Part shown: positions 8,509 through 17,121 of the stretch, piece by piece
Numbering within the stretch: the first letter of the stretch is position 1
How the letters are laid out: the number at the start of each line of letters is the position of its first letter
Origin: an uncultured Roseobacter sp.
GTDB taxonomy: Bacteria; Pseudomonadota; Alphaproteobacteria; Rhodobacterales; Rhodobacteraceae
Assembly (NCBI RefSeq): GCF_947492555.1
Contig: NZ_CANLNE010000003.1
Span: 62,001 to 126,000, forward strand
DNA length: 64,000 nucleotides
Direction: 5' to 3'
Translations under genes and position numbers: made by a program
The notes under the pieces: generated by a model
Seen by the model: only the letters and a program-made list of their open reading frames with translations
The model's database searches: none
Told to the model about the DNA's origin: nothing

Positions 8509-9064
8509 AGGCCTTGTTTTCCTCTGCCATATGGGCGGCGTCCACCATGATGTGACCCAGTGCCACCAGCATGAGACCCAGGATGATGGCGTAGATGTCG
8601 CCGTCCTCAAAGCCAATGCCGAAGGTGAGACGGGTGGGATCGGCCCAATACCGCAGGATTGCGCGCGCGATCCCATCGACGATCATGCTGACCGGGACGA
8701 TCAGAACCAGCACCCAGCCGACCCGCCGGAGCCGGATGGCGGTCCTTTGCGTGAAGATCCCCGATCCTTCGCGGATACCTGCAAAAAGCTGCCGAATGAG
8801 CAGCATCATCGCAACCGCCATGAAGTCGGTTATCAGCCAGATCAGCGAGGCCAGCAGCGCGTTGGCCGTGGTCAGCTGCAGGACGCCGATGTCGAGGTTG
8901 AGTTCTTGCGCCAATTTCTGTCCCAGAAGCTGCGGATCGCTGATTGACAGAAAGACAAAATAGACCGCGACAATGATCGCGAGACCCAGGGCGAGTGTGC
9001 TGAACCACACGCCAGCGCGGGCGGTTGCCGCGATTTTCGATTGCCTGTCGAGGGGGTCGGACAT
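8501..9064 (-). CDS. DUF2975 membrane protein
   Basis: A 187-residue protein with four predicted membrane segments: VWFSTLALGLAIIVAVYFVF, LLASLIWLITDFMAVAMMLL, VGWVLVLIVPVSMIVDGIA, and IYAIILGLMLVALGHIMVDA. The last segment and the HMAEENKAF tail are typical for DUF2975. The start at 9064 has GGAG eight bases upstream; an ATG at 9079 is possible but weaker. It overlaps the downstream XRE gene. In such pairs the membrane protein may modulate the regulator; this is inference. Confidence 0.85.
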   Translation of the reverse strand: MSDPLDRQSKIAATARAGVWFSTLALGLAIIVAVYFVFLSISDPQLLGQKLAQELNLDIGVLQLTTANALLASLIWLITDFMAVAMMLLIRQLFAGIREGSGIFTQRTAIRLRRVGWVLVLIVPVSMIVDGIARAILRYWADPTRLTFGIGFEDGDIYAIILGLMLVALGHIMVDAAHMAEENKAFV

Positions 9065-9111
9065 GGGTGCATACTCCACATAAAATACTACGCTTAAAAA
9101 TTATCGTAAAA

Positions 9112-9123
9112 CAATAATTATTG
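9112..9123. promoter_or_regulatory. Palindrome upstream of the DUF2975/XRE pair
   Basis: CAATAATTATTG is a perfect 12-bp palindrome 48 bp upstream of the DUF2975 start, in an AT-rich stretch that also contains TTATCGTAAAAC. It is a plausible operator for autoregulation by the XRE protein encoded in the same operon. This is inferred from position and symmetry only. Confidence 0.4.
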
Positions 9124-9249
9124 CAATCCTAATGTGAATTTTGGTGTGTCTCCATCACGTGAAGCTACAAAGGTGCCTCCCGGAGTGGTTTCTGTGGGTC
9201 ATTGGTTCCTGAACCGCACCTCCCGGCAGACCTTGCATGCCTCCAGTCG

Positions 9250-10083
9250 TCATCCTTTTTCGAAGGCGGTAAATGCCTCGGCCCAGTCCGGATGCCACCG
9301 GGACAGGGCCGGGCGGTTTTCCGCGATATCGCCTGCCGCCCAGAGCACGCGGCGCGCATCCACCGTCTCATCCACCATATTGTCGGGGCAGAGCACGTAG
9401 AAATCCCCGCGTCCGACACGGTCAAAGAGGTATTCCACACATTGCGCGCTGGTCCAGGCGCCCTCCGGTTTGTCCGGCATGATGGCCGCGATCATGCCCG
9501 TGTAGGTGAACCCCGGCACGAAGAGGTGGACGTCGATGGGGGCGCCTGCCTCACGCAGTTCGTGTGCCAGCTGTTCAGTCAGGACCTTCACGGCCGCCTT
9601 GGAGGCGTTATAGGCCGGGTTTCCGGGCGGGGTGGTGATGCCCTGCTTGGAGCCGGTATTGATGATCGCCGCAGGCTCGCCCGCGTCGATCAGCCGGGGC
9701 ACGAAGGCCTGAACGCCATTGACGATGCCGAAGAAGTTGACATCGAAGGTCTTGCGCCACGCCTCGGGATCGTCCCAACAGGAGGAGCCGAGACCAATGC
9801 CCGCATTGTTCATGACCACCGTAACCCGGCCCATGGCAAAGGCCTGATCAGCCAGCGCGTTTACGGCATGCGCATCGGACACATCCACAACCCGCGTCTC
9901 AACCCGCGCTCCCGAGGCGCGAAGGTCTGTTGCCGCCGTTTCAAGAGCCTCCGCATTCTGATCGGCCAGCAGGAGGTGAAACCCCCACCCCGCCAATAGC
10001 TCTGCTGCCGCCAATCCGACGCCGCTGGCCCCGCCGGTAATGACGGCTAGCCCACCCCGTTTGCTGATTTCGGTCCATGACAT
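9250..10083 (-). CDS. Short-chain dehydrogenase/reductase
   Basis: A 277-residue classical SDR. The NAD(P)-binding motif TGGASGVG is at about residues 16-23, NNAG in the middle, the catalytic Ser in NTGSKQG, and the catalytic pair in YNASKAAV. The acidic LADQN after the second strand suggests preference for NAD(H). The C-terminus is longer than the minimal 250 residues and contains the substrate region YVLCPDNMVDETVD. Substrate is unknown. It is alone on its strand, divergent from the phosphoesterase gene across about 126 bp. Confidence 0.88.
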   Translation of the reverse strand: MSWTEISKRGGLAVITGGASGVGLAAAELLAGWGFHLLLADQNAEALETAATDLRASGARVETRVVDVSDAHAVNALADQAFAMGRVTVVMNNAGIGLGSSCWDDPEAWRKTFDVNFFGIVNGVQAFVPRLIDAGEPAAIINTGSKQGITTPPGNPAYNASKAAVKVLTEQLAHELREAGAPIDVHLFVPGFTYTGMIAAIMPDKPEGAWTSAQCVEYLFDRVGRGDFYVLCPDNMVDETVDARRVLWAAGDIAENRPALSRWHPDWAEAFTAFEKG

Positions 10084-10209
10084 CGTTTTGCCCTCCAGTA
10101 TCTACATATCCCAACTTAACGCGAAATCGGTTTTCCGCCATGACGCTGTGCCGCATTATTATAAGGCCTGCCCCTTGCCCTGCCGGTGCCGGAGCCCTAC
10201 CCATCAGAC

Positions 10210-11022
10210 ATGAAACTGATGTTCCTTGGCGATGTAATGGGGCGGGCCGGACGGCGCGCGATCACGGAAAACCTTGCGCGGTTGCGTACGGCGTGGAAGC
10301 TGGATTTCGTGGTGGTGAATGGCGAAAACGCGACCTCGGGCGTGGGTCTGTCGGGCGCGCATGCCAAGACGCTGCTCGAGGCCGGGGCCGATTGTATCAC
10401 GCTGGGCGATCACGCCTTTGACCAGCGCGACATGCTGCAGTTCATCGAGCAGGAACCCCGGGTCATCCGCCCGCTGAACTTCTCCAAAACCGCACCGGGC
10501 AAGGGCGCGCGGCTCTTTACCTCGAAGAACGGGCGTAAGGTGCTGGTGACGCAGGTGCTGGGGCAAGTCTTCATGAAACGGCCCTTTGATGACCCGTTCT
10601 CGGCGCTGGAGCCGGTGTTGAAAATGCATCCCCTTGGCGGGCAGGCTGCCGCCGTGATCGTGGATGTGCATTGCGAGGCGACGTCGGAAAAGATGGCGAT
10701 GGGGCATTTCGCCGATGGGCGGGCGAGCCTTGTTGTCGGCACGCATACCCATGTGCCCACGGCGGATGCGATGATTCTGCCCGGCGGCACCGGATATCTA
10801 ACCGATGCGGGCATGTGCGGCGACTACAATTCCGTGATCGGTATGGACAAGGCCGAACCGCTGCGCCGCTTCATCACCGGCATGCCGCGCGACCGCTTTT
10901 CGCCCGCGAACGGCGAGGCGACCCTCTCCGGTGTCTACGTCGAGACCGATGATCGCACCGGCAAGGCTACCCGCATCGCCGCGATCCGCAACGGTGGTCT
11001 GCTTGAACCCGGTGCCCCGTGA
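10210..11022 (+). CDS. YmdB-family (TIGR00282) metallophosphoesterase
   Basis: A 270-residue dinuclear-metal phosphoesterase. Ligand motifs are visible in order: FLGDVMGRAGR, VVNGENATSG, TLGDHAFDQRD, VDVHCEATSEK and VGTHTHVPTAD. Family knowledge: Bacillus YmdB hydrolyses 2',3'-cyclic nucleotides and affects RNA decay and biofilm choices. The role here is inference. The ATG at 10210 gives the canonical N-terminus MKLMFLGDVMG. A GTG at 10186 would add eight non-conserved residues. Its stop overlaps the permease start by 4 bp. Confidence 0.9.
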   Translation: MKLMFLGDVMGRAGRRAITENLARLRTAWKLDFVVVNGENATSGVGLSGAHAKTLLEAGADCITLGDHAFDQRDMLQFIEQEPRVIRPLNFSKTAPGKGARLFTSKNGRKVLVTQVLGQVFMKRPFDDPFSALEPVLKMHPLGGQAAAVIVDVHCEATSEKMAMGHFADGRASLVVGTHTHVPTADAMILPGGTGYLTDAGMCGDYNSVIGMDKAEPLRRFITGMPRDRFSPANGEATLSGVYVETDDRTGKATRIAAIRNGGLLEPGAP

Positions 11023-11930
11023 CCGTTCCCGCACGGTCTGACGTGGTGCTGTTGACCGGCGTGCTCATCCTTCTGGGAGCCGGTTGGGGCATGACGCAGC
11101 CCCTCACAAAGATCGCGGTTTCCACCGGGTACCAGCACTTTGGCCTGATTTTCTGGCAGCTCCTTATCGGGGCGGTCCTGATGGCGTCCATCTGTGCGAT
11201 ACGGGGTACCCGGCTGCCGCGCGGACGGCGTCAGATCGCCATTTGCCTGATGGTGGCGGCCATCGGCACGATGATTCCCAATTCCACCGCCTATCAGGCC
11301 GCGGTGCATCTGCCCTCGGGCATCTTGTCGATCCTGTTGTCGATGGTGCCGATGTGGGCCTTTCCCATTGCGCTGCTGATGGGGCTGGACCGGTTTTCTT
11401 GGCGGCGCTTTCTGGGACTGTCGTTGGGCCTCTGCGGCGTGTTGCTGATCGCGATGCCGGGGGCATCCGCGCTCAATCTCGCGGTTTTCTGGGTCGGCGT
11501 CGGGTTGATCAGCGGCATCTGCTACGGGCTTGAGGGCAATCTGGTGGCGAAATTCGGCACCGCGGGCATGGACCCGTTCCAGGTGCTCTACGGGGCGTCC
11601 CTGATGGGGGCGGTGATCATGCTGCCCGTGACGGTACTCTCTGGCCAGTGGATCCCCGTCGATGCCGCCCAGACCCGCGAGGGGCAGGCGCTGATCCTCG
11701 GCTCCATCATTCATGTGGTCGTCTATGCCGGTTATGTCTGGATGGTTGGGCGTGCGGGCTCCGTTTTTGCTGTGCAGGTGAGCTATCTGGTGACGGGTTT
11801 TGGCGTCCTCTGGGCCAAGCTGCTGCTGGACGAGGCCTATTCGACCGGTATCTGGGCGGCACTGCTGCTTATGTTTGCAGGCATGTATCTGGTGCAGCCG
11901 CGCCCGAAAGCGGCGCTTGCTCCTGCGTGA
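11019..11930 (+). CDS. DMT-superfamily (EamA) permease
   Basis: A 303-residue inner-membrane protein with about ten hydrophobic segments arranged as two EamA repeats. Repeat 1 covers roughly residues 8-140 (GAGWGMTQPLTKIAV, then SILLSMVPMWAFPIALLMG) and repeat 2 about 155-295. The family exports or imports small metabolites. The substrate cannot be told from sequence. The GTG start overlaps the phosphoesterase stop, so the two are co-translated, but no functional link is obvious. Confidence 0.88.
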   Translation: MTVPARSDVVLLTGVLILLGAGWGMTQPLTKIAVSTGYQHFGLIFWQLLIGAVLMASICAIRGTRLPRGRRQIAICLMVAAIGTMIPNSTAYQAAVHLPSGILSILLSMVPMWAFPIALLMGLDRFSWRRFLGLSLGLCGVLLIAMPGASALNLAVFWVGVGLISGICYGLEGNLVAKFGTAGMDPFQVLYGASLMGAVIMLPVTVLSGQWIPVDAAQTREGQALILGSIIHVVVYAGYVWMVGRAGSVFAVQVSYLVTGFGVLWAKLLLDEAYSTGIWAALLLMFAGMYLVQPRPKAALAPA

Positions 11931-11954
11931 GCAATCGGCGTACCTTACCGCAGG

Positions 11955-13763
11955 TTGAACAACGACACAGGTCGCATCCCCTTGATCCCATTTGTTGAAT
12001 TGTCATCTACCGTGAGTGCCGTGCTGACCCTCGCGGTGGTTGCGGTGATGTTCGCGCTCTTTGTGCGCGAGACCTTCCCGACCGAAGTGGTTGCCATCAC
12101 CGGTGCGGCACTGATGCTGCTGCTGGGTGTTCTGCCCTATGAGAACGCGCTGGCCGTGCTCAGTAACCCCGCGCCCTGGACCATTGCCGCGATGTTCATC
12201 GTGATGGGGGCGCTGGTGCGCACTGGGGCGTTGGAGGTGCTGACCCAGCAGGCAGAACGCTATGCCAAGACCCACCCAAAGGCGGCGGTTGCGGGGGTCA
12301 TCCTGTCGGTCATGGGCGCCTCGGCCATCATGAACAACACGCCCGTCGTCGTGGTCATGATCCCGGTGATGGTGCAGCTGAGCCAGACATTAGGGGCCAA
12401 GGCGTCGCGTTACCTGATCCCGCTCAGCTATGCGGCGATCATGGGCGGTTCGCTCACGCTGATCGGGACCTCGACCAACCTGCTGGTCGATGGGGTTGCC
12501 CGCACGCAGGGGCTCGATCCCTTCACGATTTTTGAGATCCTGCCGATTGGCCTAGTGGTCTGCGTCTGGGGGCTGATCTACCTGTCGATCTTTGCCAAGC
12601 ATCTGCTGCCGGATCGCGACAGCATGGCGAATATGCTTTCGGACCGCTCGAAGATGAAGTTCTTCACCGAGGCCGTGATTCCGCCCGAAAGCAACCTGAT
12701 CGGGCGCGAGGTGCTCAGCGTGCAGCTCTTCAAGCGCGAAGGCGTGCGGCTTGTCGATGTGATCCGCGGCGATGCCTCGCTCCGGCGCAACATGCAGGGC
12801 GTGACGTTACAGCTGGGGGATCGCGTCGTGCTGCGCACACAGATGACGGAACTGCTGAGCCTGCAGGCCAACAAAGAACTGAAACGGGTGGATCAGGTGT
12901 CCGCAGTCGAGACCACGACGGTCGAGGTTCTGATTACGCCGGGGTGCCGGATGGTCGGGCGCTCTCTTGGCAGCATGCGCCTGCGCCGTCGCTACGGTGT
13001 CTATCCGCTGGCCGTGCATCGGCGTAACCAGAACATCGGGCGGCAGTTGGACGATCTGCTGGTCAAGATTGGCGATACCCTTCTGCTGGAAGGAGCCCCC
13101 GAAGACATTCAGCGCCTGGCCGCGGATATGGATATGGTGGACGTGTCGCAGCCTTCCGCCCGCGCGTTCCGGCGCAGCCACGCGCCCATCGCCATTGCCG
13201 CTCTGGCAGGCATTGTCATCCTCGCCGCCCTCAACGTGGCGCCCATTCTGCTTTTGGCGATCATCGCTGTGGCGCTGGTGCTGGTGACGGGTTGTATCGA
13301 CGCGGATGAGGCGTTTTCCTTCATCGACGGGCGCTTGCTTGCGTTAATCTTTGCCATGCTCTCCGTCGGTGCAGCGCTGCAGCATTCCGGGGCGATAGCG
13401 CTCATCGTCGATGCCGTCTCGCCGACGCTGATGGCAATGCCGCCGACGGTGGTGGTTCTGGTGGTATTCGCCATGACCTCGACCCTGACCGAGATCGTGT
13501 CCAACAACGCGGTCGCCGTCATCATGACCCCGCTGGCCATTGGCTTGGGCACGGCCCTTGGCCTCGATCCGCGCCCCCTGGTCGTTGCTGTCATGATCGC
13601 GGCGTCCTGCGCCTTTGCCACGCCCATCGGCTATCAGACCAACACGCTGGTCTACGGACCGGGGGGATACCGCTTCACCGATTTCATGCGCATCGGCGTG
13701 CCACTGAACCTCAGTATGGCGCTCATTGTCTCGATGATCATCCCGCTGATCTGGCCCCTCTGA
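11955..13763 (+). CDS. SLC13/DASS-type anion permease with RCK_C (TrkA-C) domains
   Basis: A 602-residue inner-membrane transporter. The permease halves flank two cytosolic RCK_C domains at about residues 225-310 and 315-400 (GDRVVLRTQ, then GDTLLLEGAPEDIQRL). Transport signatures include MNNTPVVVVMIP with LTLIGTSTNLLVDG in the first half and VSNNAVAVIMTPLAIGLG with ATPIGYQTNTLVYGPGGY in the second, as in SLC13 sodium/sulfate or dicarboxylate carriers. Bacterial members with this layout are often annotated as sulfate or sulfonate permeases. The start is a TTG at 11955 or a nearby in-frame codon. A paralogue lies at 25794-27581. Confidence 0.88.
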   Translation: MNNDTGRIPLIPFVELSSTVSAVLTLAVVAVMFALFVRETFPTEVVAITGAALMLLLGVLPYENALAVLSNPAPWTIAAMFIVMGALVRTGALEVLTQQAERYAKTHPKAAVAGVILSVMGASAIMNNTPVVVVMIPVMVQLSQTLGAKASRYLIPLSYAAIMGGSLTLIGTSTNLLVDGVARTQGLDPFTIFEILPIGLVVCVWGLIYLSIFAKHLLPDRDSMANMLSDRSKMKFFTEAVIPPESNLIGREVLSVQLFKREGVRLVDVIRGDASLRRNMQGVTLQLGDRVVLRTQMTELLSLQANKELKRVDQVSAVETTTVEVLITPGCRMVGRSLGSMRLRRRYGVYPLAVHRRNQNIGRQLDDLLVKIGDTLLLEGAPEDIQRLAADMDMVDVSQPSARAFRRSHAPIAIAALAGIVILAALNVAPILLLAIIAVALVLVTGCIDADEAFSFIDGRLLALIFAMLSVGAALQHSGAIALIVDAVSPTLMAMPPTVVVLVVFAMTSTLTEIVSNNAVAVIMTPLAIGLGTALGLDPRPLVVAVMIAASCAFATPIGYQTNTLVYGPGGYRFTDFMRIGVPLNLSMALIVSMIIPLIWPL

Positions 13764-13769
13764 GGCATA

Positions 13770-13784
13770 TGCTGCTATGCAGCA
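13770..13784. promoter_or_regulatory. Inverted repeat TGCTGC-TAT-GCAGCA
   Basis: A perfect 6-bp inverted repeat with a 3-base centre lies just after the permease stop and about 100 bp before the DUF1127-like mini-gene. Its core GCTGCTATGC also occurs in a palindrome at 41950-41968. It has no following T-run of the usual length, so an operator or promoter element is more likely than a terminator. Confidence 0.35.
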
Positions 13785-13883
13785 ATTGCAGGGCTGCTTT
13801 TCGTTTTTGAACGTTGTTTGTTAAGGGTTTCGATATCATGTTGGCGCTATCAGAACATCCGGTTTTGATGAAAGGAATGTCAC

Positions 13884-14048
13884 ATGAATGATATTATTAA
13901 CCGACTGAAAAACGCGGCCGCGAAACGGGCCGAATTCAACCGCACCTATCACGAGCTGCGGTACATGCCACGCGATACGGCGATTGATCTGGGGATGTTC
14001 CCGGAAGATGCGTATCAAGTCGCGTATTCGCACGTCTACGGACGCTAA
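13884..14048 (+). CDS. 54-residue DUF1127-like mini-protein
   Basis: A short gene coding for 54 residues with a strong AAAGGA site before the ATG. After NRLKNAAAKRAEFNRTYHEL it has RYMPRDTAIDLGMFPEDAYQ, which resembles the C-terminal half of the DUF1127 motif (basic helix, then a short DLG/M turn and an acidic helix). It ends at VYGR. It is followed by a strong terminator, so it is probably a single-gene transcript. An RNA-binding role like the longer DUF1127 proteins is inference. Confidence 0.8.
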   Translation: MNDIINRLKNAAAKRAEFNRTYHELRYMPRDTAIDLGMFPEDAYQVAYSHVYGR

Positions 14049-14086
14049 CTGCGAAGGGCACCAAAAGGTGCCCGCCGAAATTCCTC

Positions 14087-14137
14087 AAGCCCGCGCCCGT
14101 CTCCTTTTGCAGGAGCGCGCGCGGGCTTTTCATTTTT
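14087..14137 (+). terminator. Rho-independent terminator of the mini-gene
   Basis: AAGCCCGCGC pairs with GCGCGCGGGCTT around a loop, followed by TTCATTTTT. It lies 39 bp after the mini-gene stop and closes its transcript. Confidence 0.8.
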
Positions 14138-14150
14138 ACCGCTGCAGAAG

Positions 14151-14399
14151 CTAGAGTGGCCAGACAATCAGAATTCCCGTGACGTCGAGGCTGTAGCTAA
14201 GGCGGACGAAGTCGATGCGCCGAACGCCAGCTTGCGAAAGCTCGTCGACGGCAAAGGTCTTTGCGGAAAGTCCGACAATGACAGTCACCGGCACGGTGAC
14301 CGCTTCACAAACCGCGCGAACCGCGTTGATGTCGGCAATATGACCGCCTCTCAGCTTTGCTCGGGGTGTATAAAACGGGCGTACAACAAGTCCCTTCAC
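14151..14399 (-). pseudogene. Degraded isocitrate lyase/PEP mutase-family fragment
   Basis: The minus-strand translation INAVRAVCEAVTVPVTVIVG, then KTFAVDELSQAGVRRI, matches the C-terminal part of isocitrate lyase/phosphoenolpyruvate mutase-family proteins (the strand-loop region before the last helices). The catalytic N-terminal barrel with its KKCGH-type motif is missing, and the upstream part of the frame does not fit the family. Only about 45 of roughly 270 residues remain. The reading frame itself is still open for 82 codons. This is a remnant, not a working enzyme. Confidence 0.65.
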
Positions 14400-14491
14400 G
14401 CGAATTCAGTGGTCTATACAGCCTGGGTTCAGGGCCTTGCCGGAGGATTGATAGCTAGCGATACTACCGATGCAACCGTGGGGACACAGCG

Positions 14492-14878
14492 ATGCGAAAT
14501 GCACTACCTCTTGTACTCATCCTTACAGTGGCTTTGCCGGGCATGGTTTCTGGAGACGCAGCTGCGGTGAAAGACCGGGCCAGGTCGGGCAGTTTTGACT
14601 CAACGGGCGAGGTTCGCTGTGCGCAGGAGATTGGACAATCGCTGGGTGCGTGCAGCGCGGCTGTCGCCCGCACTGATGGATCTGCTGCGATTGTCGTGAC
14701 CTTCGCAAACGGCTTTGCAAGGACTCTGCTGTTCTCGGACGGGGAGTTCTTGCGCGGCAACGCGACCATGTCTGGCGCGGGGACTGATACGGATTGGCAG
14801 CTGTCCCATGGCATTTATCACGTGAGGGTGGATGACCAGCGCTATGAAATTCCAGATGCACTGATCATCGGAGATTAG
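14492..14878 (+). CDS. Exported protein of unknown function
   Basis: A 128-residue protein with a signal peptide (residues 1-21, RNALPLVLILTVALPGMVSG). The mature part contains two cysteines, in VRCAQEIGQ and GACSAAVAR, that could form a disulfide, then a beta-rich part (IVVTFANGFARTLLFSDGEF) and VDDQRYEIPDALI. I know similar exported proteins in Rhodobacteraceae without assigned function. The ribosome binding site (GGGGAC) is weak. It is convergent with the sugar dehydrogenase gene. Confidence 0.7.
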   Translation: MRNALPLVLILTVALPGMVSGDAAAVKDRARSGSFDSTGEVRCAQEIGQSLGACSAAVARTDGSAAIVVTFANGFARTLLFSDGEFLRGNATMSGAGTDTDWQLSHGIYHVRVDDQRYEIPDALIIGD

Positions 14879-14912
14879 ACCGCGCGACATGAGCGCGCGG
14901 CCACAAAGCCAA

Positions 14913-16205
14913 TCAGCCGCCGGGGGTCAGCTTGTAGATCGTGCCTTCGTCGATGGATGTGTAAAGACTGCCATCCGGCCCCATGACAACCGAGCGGAAG
15001 CGTCCCGACTCCATGGGAAGGGTCATCTCCGTCACGTCCTCGACGTCCGTGTTGTCGTCGTTGAACTGTATCACGTCGATCCGCTGACCGATTGGTGTTC
15101 CGCCAAAGCCAATGCCCATAATCCCGACGACCATCGCGCCGTCCCAGTCCCCCCAGGCGTCCCCTTCGAGAAAGGCCGCTGATGAGGTGCCCTGCGACCA
15201 GCCGTTGTTGTTCCAGATCGGCGGCATCGCATCAGGGTAGGTGTCGAAGTCCGTCATCGACATGAAGGCGGCCCGCTCATAGCGGTTCATGCCGTCTTCC
15301 TGGTTCGGACTATACCCACAGTAATCGTCGGGGCAGTCGCCACGCCCTGCCATGTTAGGCCGCGGGTCCCATCCGGCGTTGCCGCCGTTCTGCAGGATCG
15401 TGATTTCATCGGAATGCCAGGGGCCGTGTTCTGCCGTGATCGCAGCACCTGTTTCCGGGTGAAAGGCGATACCCTGAACGTTCCGGTGGCCATAGGTGTA
15501 GGTTCTGGCGTCGAAACCGTCCGGCGGGCTGTTTTCAGCATTGGCGTTGCCGTCGGTATCAATACGCAGAACTTTGGAGCCCATCATCGTCGGGCTCTGC
15601 GGCACCTGGCCATTATGCGTATCGCCCGTCGTCAGAAAGAGGTGGCCATTTGCATCAAAACGCACGCGTCCGCCGTTGTGAGCACCGGGGCCACCGAAGG
15701 GATGGTTCGAGGCTGCCATCTTGTAGGGCACGTCATCGACAATATCCGTCCTGTCCGCGACGCCGGTGAAGTCCTCACTGAGCGTGAAACGCATCAGCCG
15801 GTTGGTGTGGGGGTCCGACATGTTGGACGTCGAATAGACGTAGATGCGGCGATTGCTATCGAAGTCCGGATCGAAGGCCACACCCATCATGCCTGCTTGA
15901 CCTTCGCAGAACAAATCCGAACCATTCGATGCATAGCCTTCGGTTTCACCGACACCGTAAAGCGCATTCACCGTGCCGTCTGGCAGGCGCACCGAAAGGC
16001 CTGAGCACTTCTCAGTGAACAGCATTGTGCCATCTGCCAGAAATGCCATGTCCCACGGATTATCCAAACCCTCGAGTACGACCTCATGTTGCAGGCTGGT
16101 GGTGTTCATTCCATTTTGTGCGAAGGCAGGCGACGATAGTAGAGCCGTGCCAGCAAGAAGCGCGGCACCCATCCGCAGTGCGGAAAAAGACGTGACGTGA
16201 GACAT
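14913..16205 (-). CDS. PQQ-dependent aldose/sorbosone-type dehydrogenase
   Basis: A 430-residue periplasmic protein of the glucose/sorbosone dehydrogenase beta-propeller family. Residues 1-29 form a signal peptide ending SSPAFA. Family features include LDNPWDMAFLADGTMLFTEK, FGGPGAHNGGRVRFDANGHL, LRIDTDGNANAENSP, YGHRNVQGIAFHPETG and AEHGPWHSDEI, the PQQ-site region. The ATG at 16205 is chosen over one at 16259 because GGAGGAAAT precedes it and the signal peptide starts there. The enzyme would oxidise sugars outside the cytoplasm and pass electrons on. The cytochrome c gene upstream is a possible acceptor. No pqq synthesis genes are in the window. Confidence 0.88.
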   Translation of the reverse strand: MSHVTSFSALRMGAALLAGTALLSSPAFAQNGMNTTSLQHEVVLEGLDNPWDMAFLADGTMLFTEKCSGLSVRLPDGTVNALYGVGETEGYASNGSDLFCEGQAGMMGVAFDPDFDSNRRIYVYSTSNMSDPHTNRLMRFTLSEDFTGVADRTDIVDDVPYKMAASNHPFGGPGAHNGGRVRFDANGHLFLTTGDTHNGQVPQSPTMMGSKVLRIDTDGNANAENSPPDGFDARTYTYGHRNVQGIAFHPETGAAITAEHGPWHSDEITILQNGGNAGWDPRPNMAGRGDCPDDYCGYSPNQEDGMNRYERAAFMSMTDFDTYPDAMPPIWNNNGWSQGTSSAAFLEGDAWGDWDGAMVVGIMGIGFGGTPIGQRIDVIQFNDDNTDVEDVTEMTLPMESGRFRSVVMGPDGSLYTSIDEGTIYKLTPGG

Positions 16206-16372
16206 GATTTCCTCCCAAAAATCGATTTGAAAGTCGACCGGGAAGGCCTTCCGGCTCATAGTCTGCCCAAGCCGACCGAGACGTTAACCATAGTTCTCGG
16301 TCCATCAACGGGTCAACGAATTTCTCGTTTGACTAGAGTCCCTTGGCGCAGCAGTACTTTCTGATTGTCGTC

Positions 16373-16744
16373 TCAGTCGAAGGCTGTGGCCACGTAGACG
16401 GAGATGTTGGCGATATCCTCATCTGAGAGTTTTTTTGCATGACTGATCATGAGAATGGAGTTCGGACCAATCTTCTTGCCGGACCTGTAGATTTTCAGCT
16501 TCTCCGCAATATACTCCGGCGTCTTGTCAGACAACTTTGGGTAGCTGGCTGCGCCCTGTGCCTTGTTCCCATGGCAGGCCCGGCACGATTTGCGAAATAT
16601 TTTTTCTGCCGCCTCCAAATCCACCACGTGCTCTACTGTCGAGGTGTCGGAGTCTTCGGCCGCCGCGTCAGTTGCATGATTGTCTGCCCGCGCTGCGAAA
16701 CCACAAATGATCATCAACATGGTCAGAACGCAGTTTCTCAGCAT
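16373..16744 (-). CDS. Small periplasmic cytochrome c
   Basis: A 123-residue class I cytochrome. A signal peptide (residues 1-20) is followed by an acidic linker and the heme-binding CRACH at residues 54-58. Met99 in GPNSILMISHAKKLSDEDI is the likely second iron ligand. The pattern KLSDEDIANISVYVATAFD is the usual end of cytochrome c553/c5-type proteins. It lies upstream of and on the same strand as the sugar dehydrogenase with a 167-bp gap, so it may carry its electrons; this is inference. Confidence 0.88.
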   Translation of the reverse strand: MLRNCVLTMLMIICGFAARADNHATDAAAEDSDTSTVEHVVDLEAAEKIFRKSCRACHGNKAQGAASYPKLSDKTPEYIAEKLKIYRSGKKIGPNSILMISHAKKLSDEDIANISVYVATAFD

Positions 16745-17121
16745 CAACACAATCCCTGTTGCTTGGTCGGCTTCAACCGTTCTAGACGGTCTTCTCGACA
16801 AGTCCAATGTTTCGTAATGATCGAAGGATGTCCCATTGCTTCGATTACTGCTGCTGCACGGGCAAGCAGCGAGCATTGCAAACGCGGCCTCGAACGGACA
16901 ATCGTGCTGGGCGCGTCGATCGACCGCTTGTTCCTGCCGTAGACAAATCGCGCTTGAACGTCCCCGCCACGCTTGGGCTCACCCCCGCGATACGATGGAG
17001 TGCAGCATGTTCTTGGCCACCTCAAAACTGTCCGCCCCCGCTGCCCGTTCCTGATATTCGTTGGAGCAAGCGCATTGCTGAAAGCTTCCGGGCTTACATA
17101 AAACAGCATATTGAAGTGGTC
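16745..17121. other. Intergenic stretch without a convincing gene
   Basis: About 377 bp between the cytochrome c gene and the response regulator gene, both on the minus strand. Open frames exist on both strands, but none has a ribosome binding site, a known motif or compositional support. It probably holds the cytochrome c promoter and decayed sequence. Confidence 0.4.
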
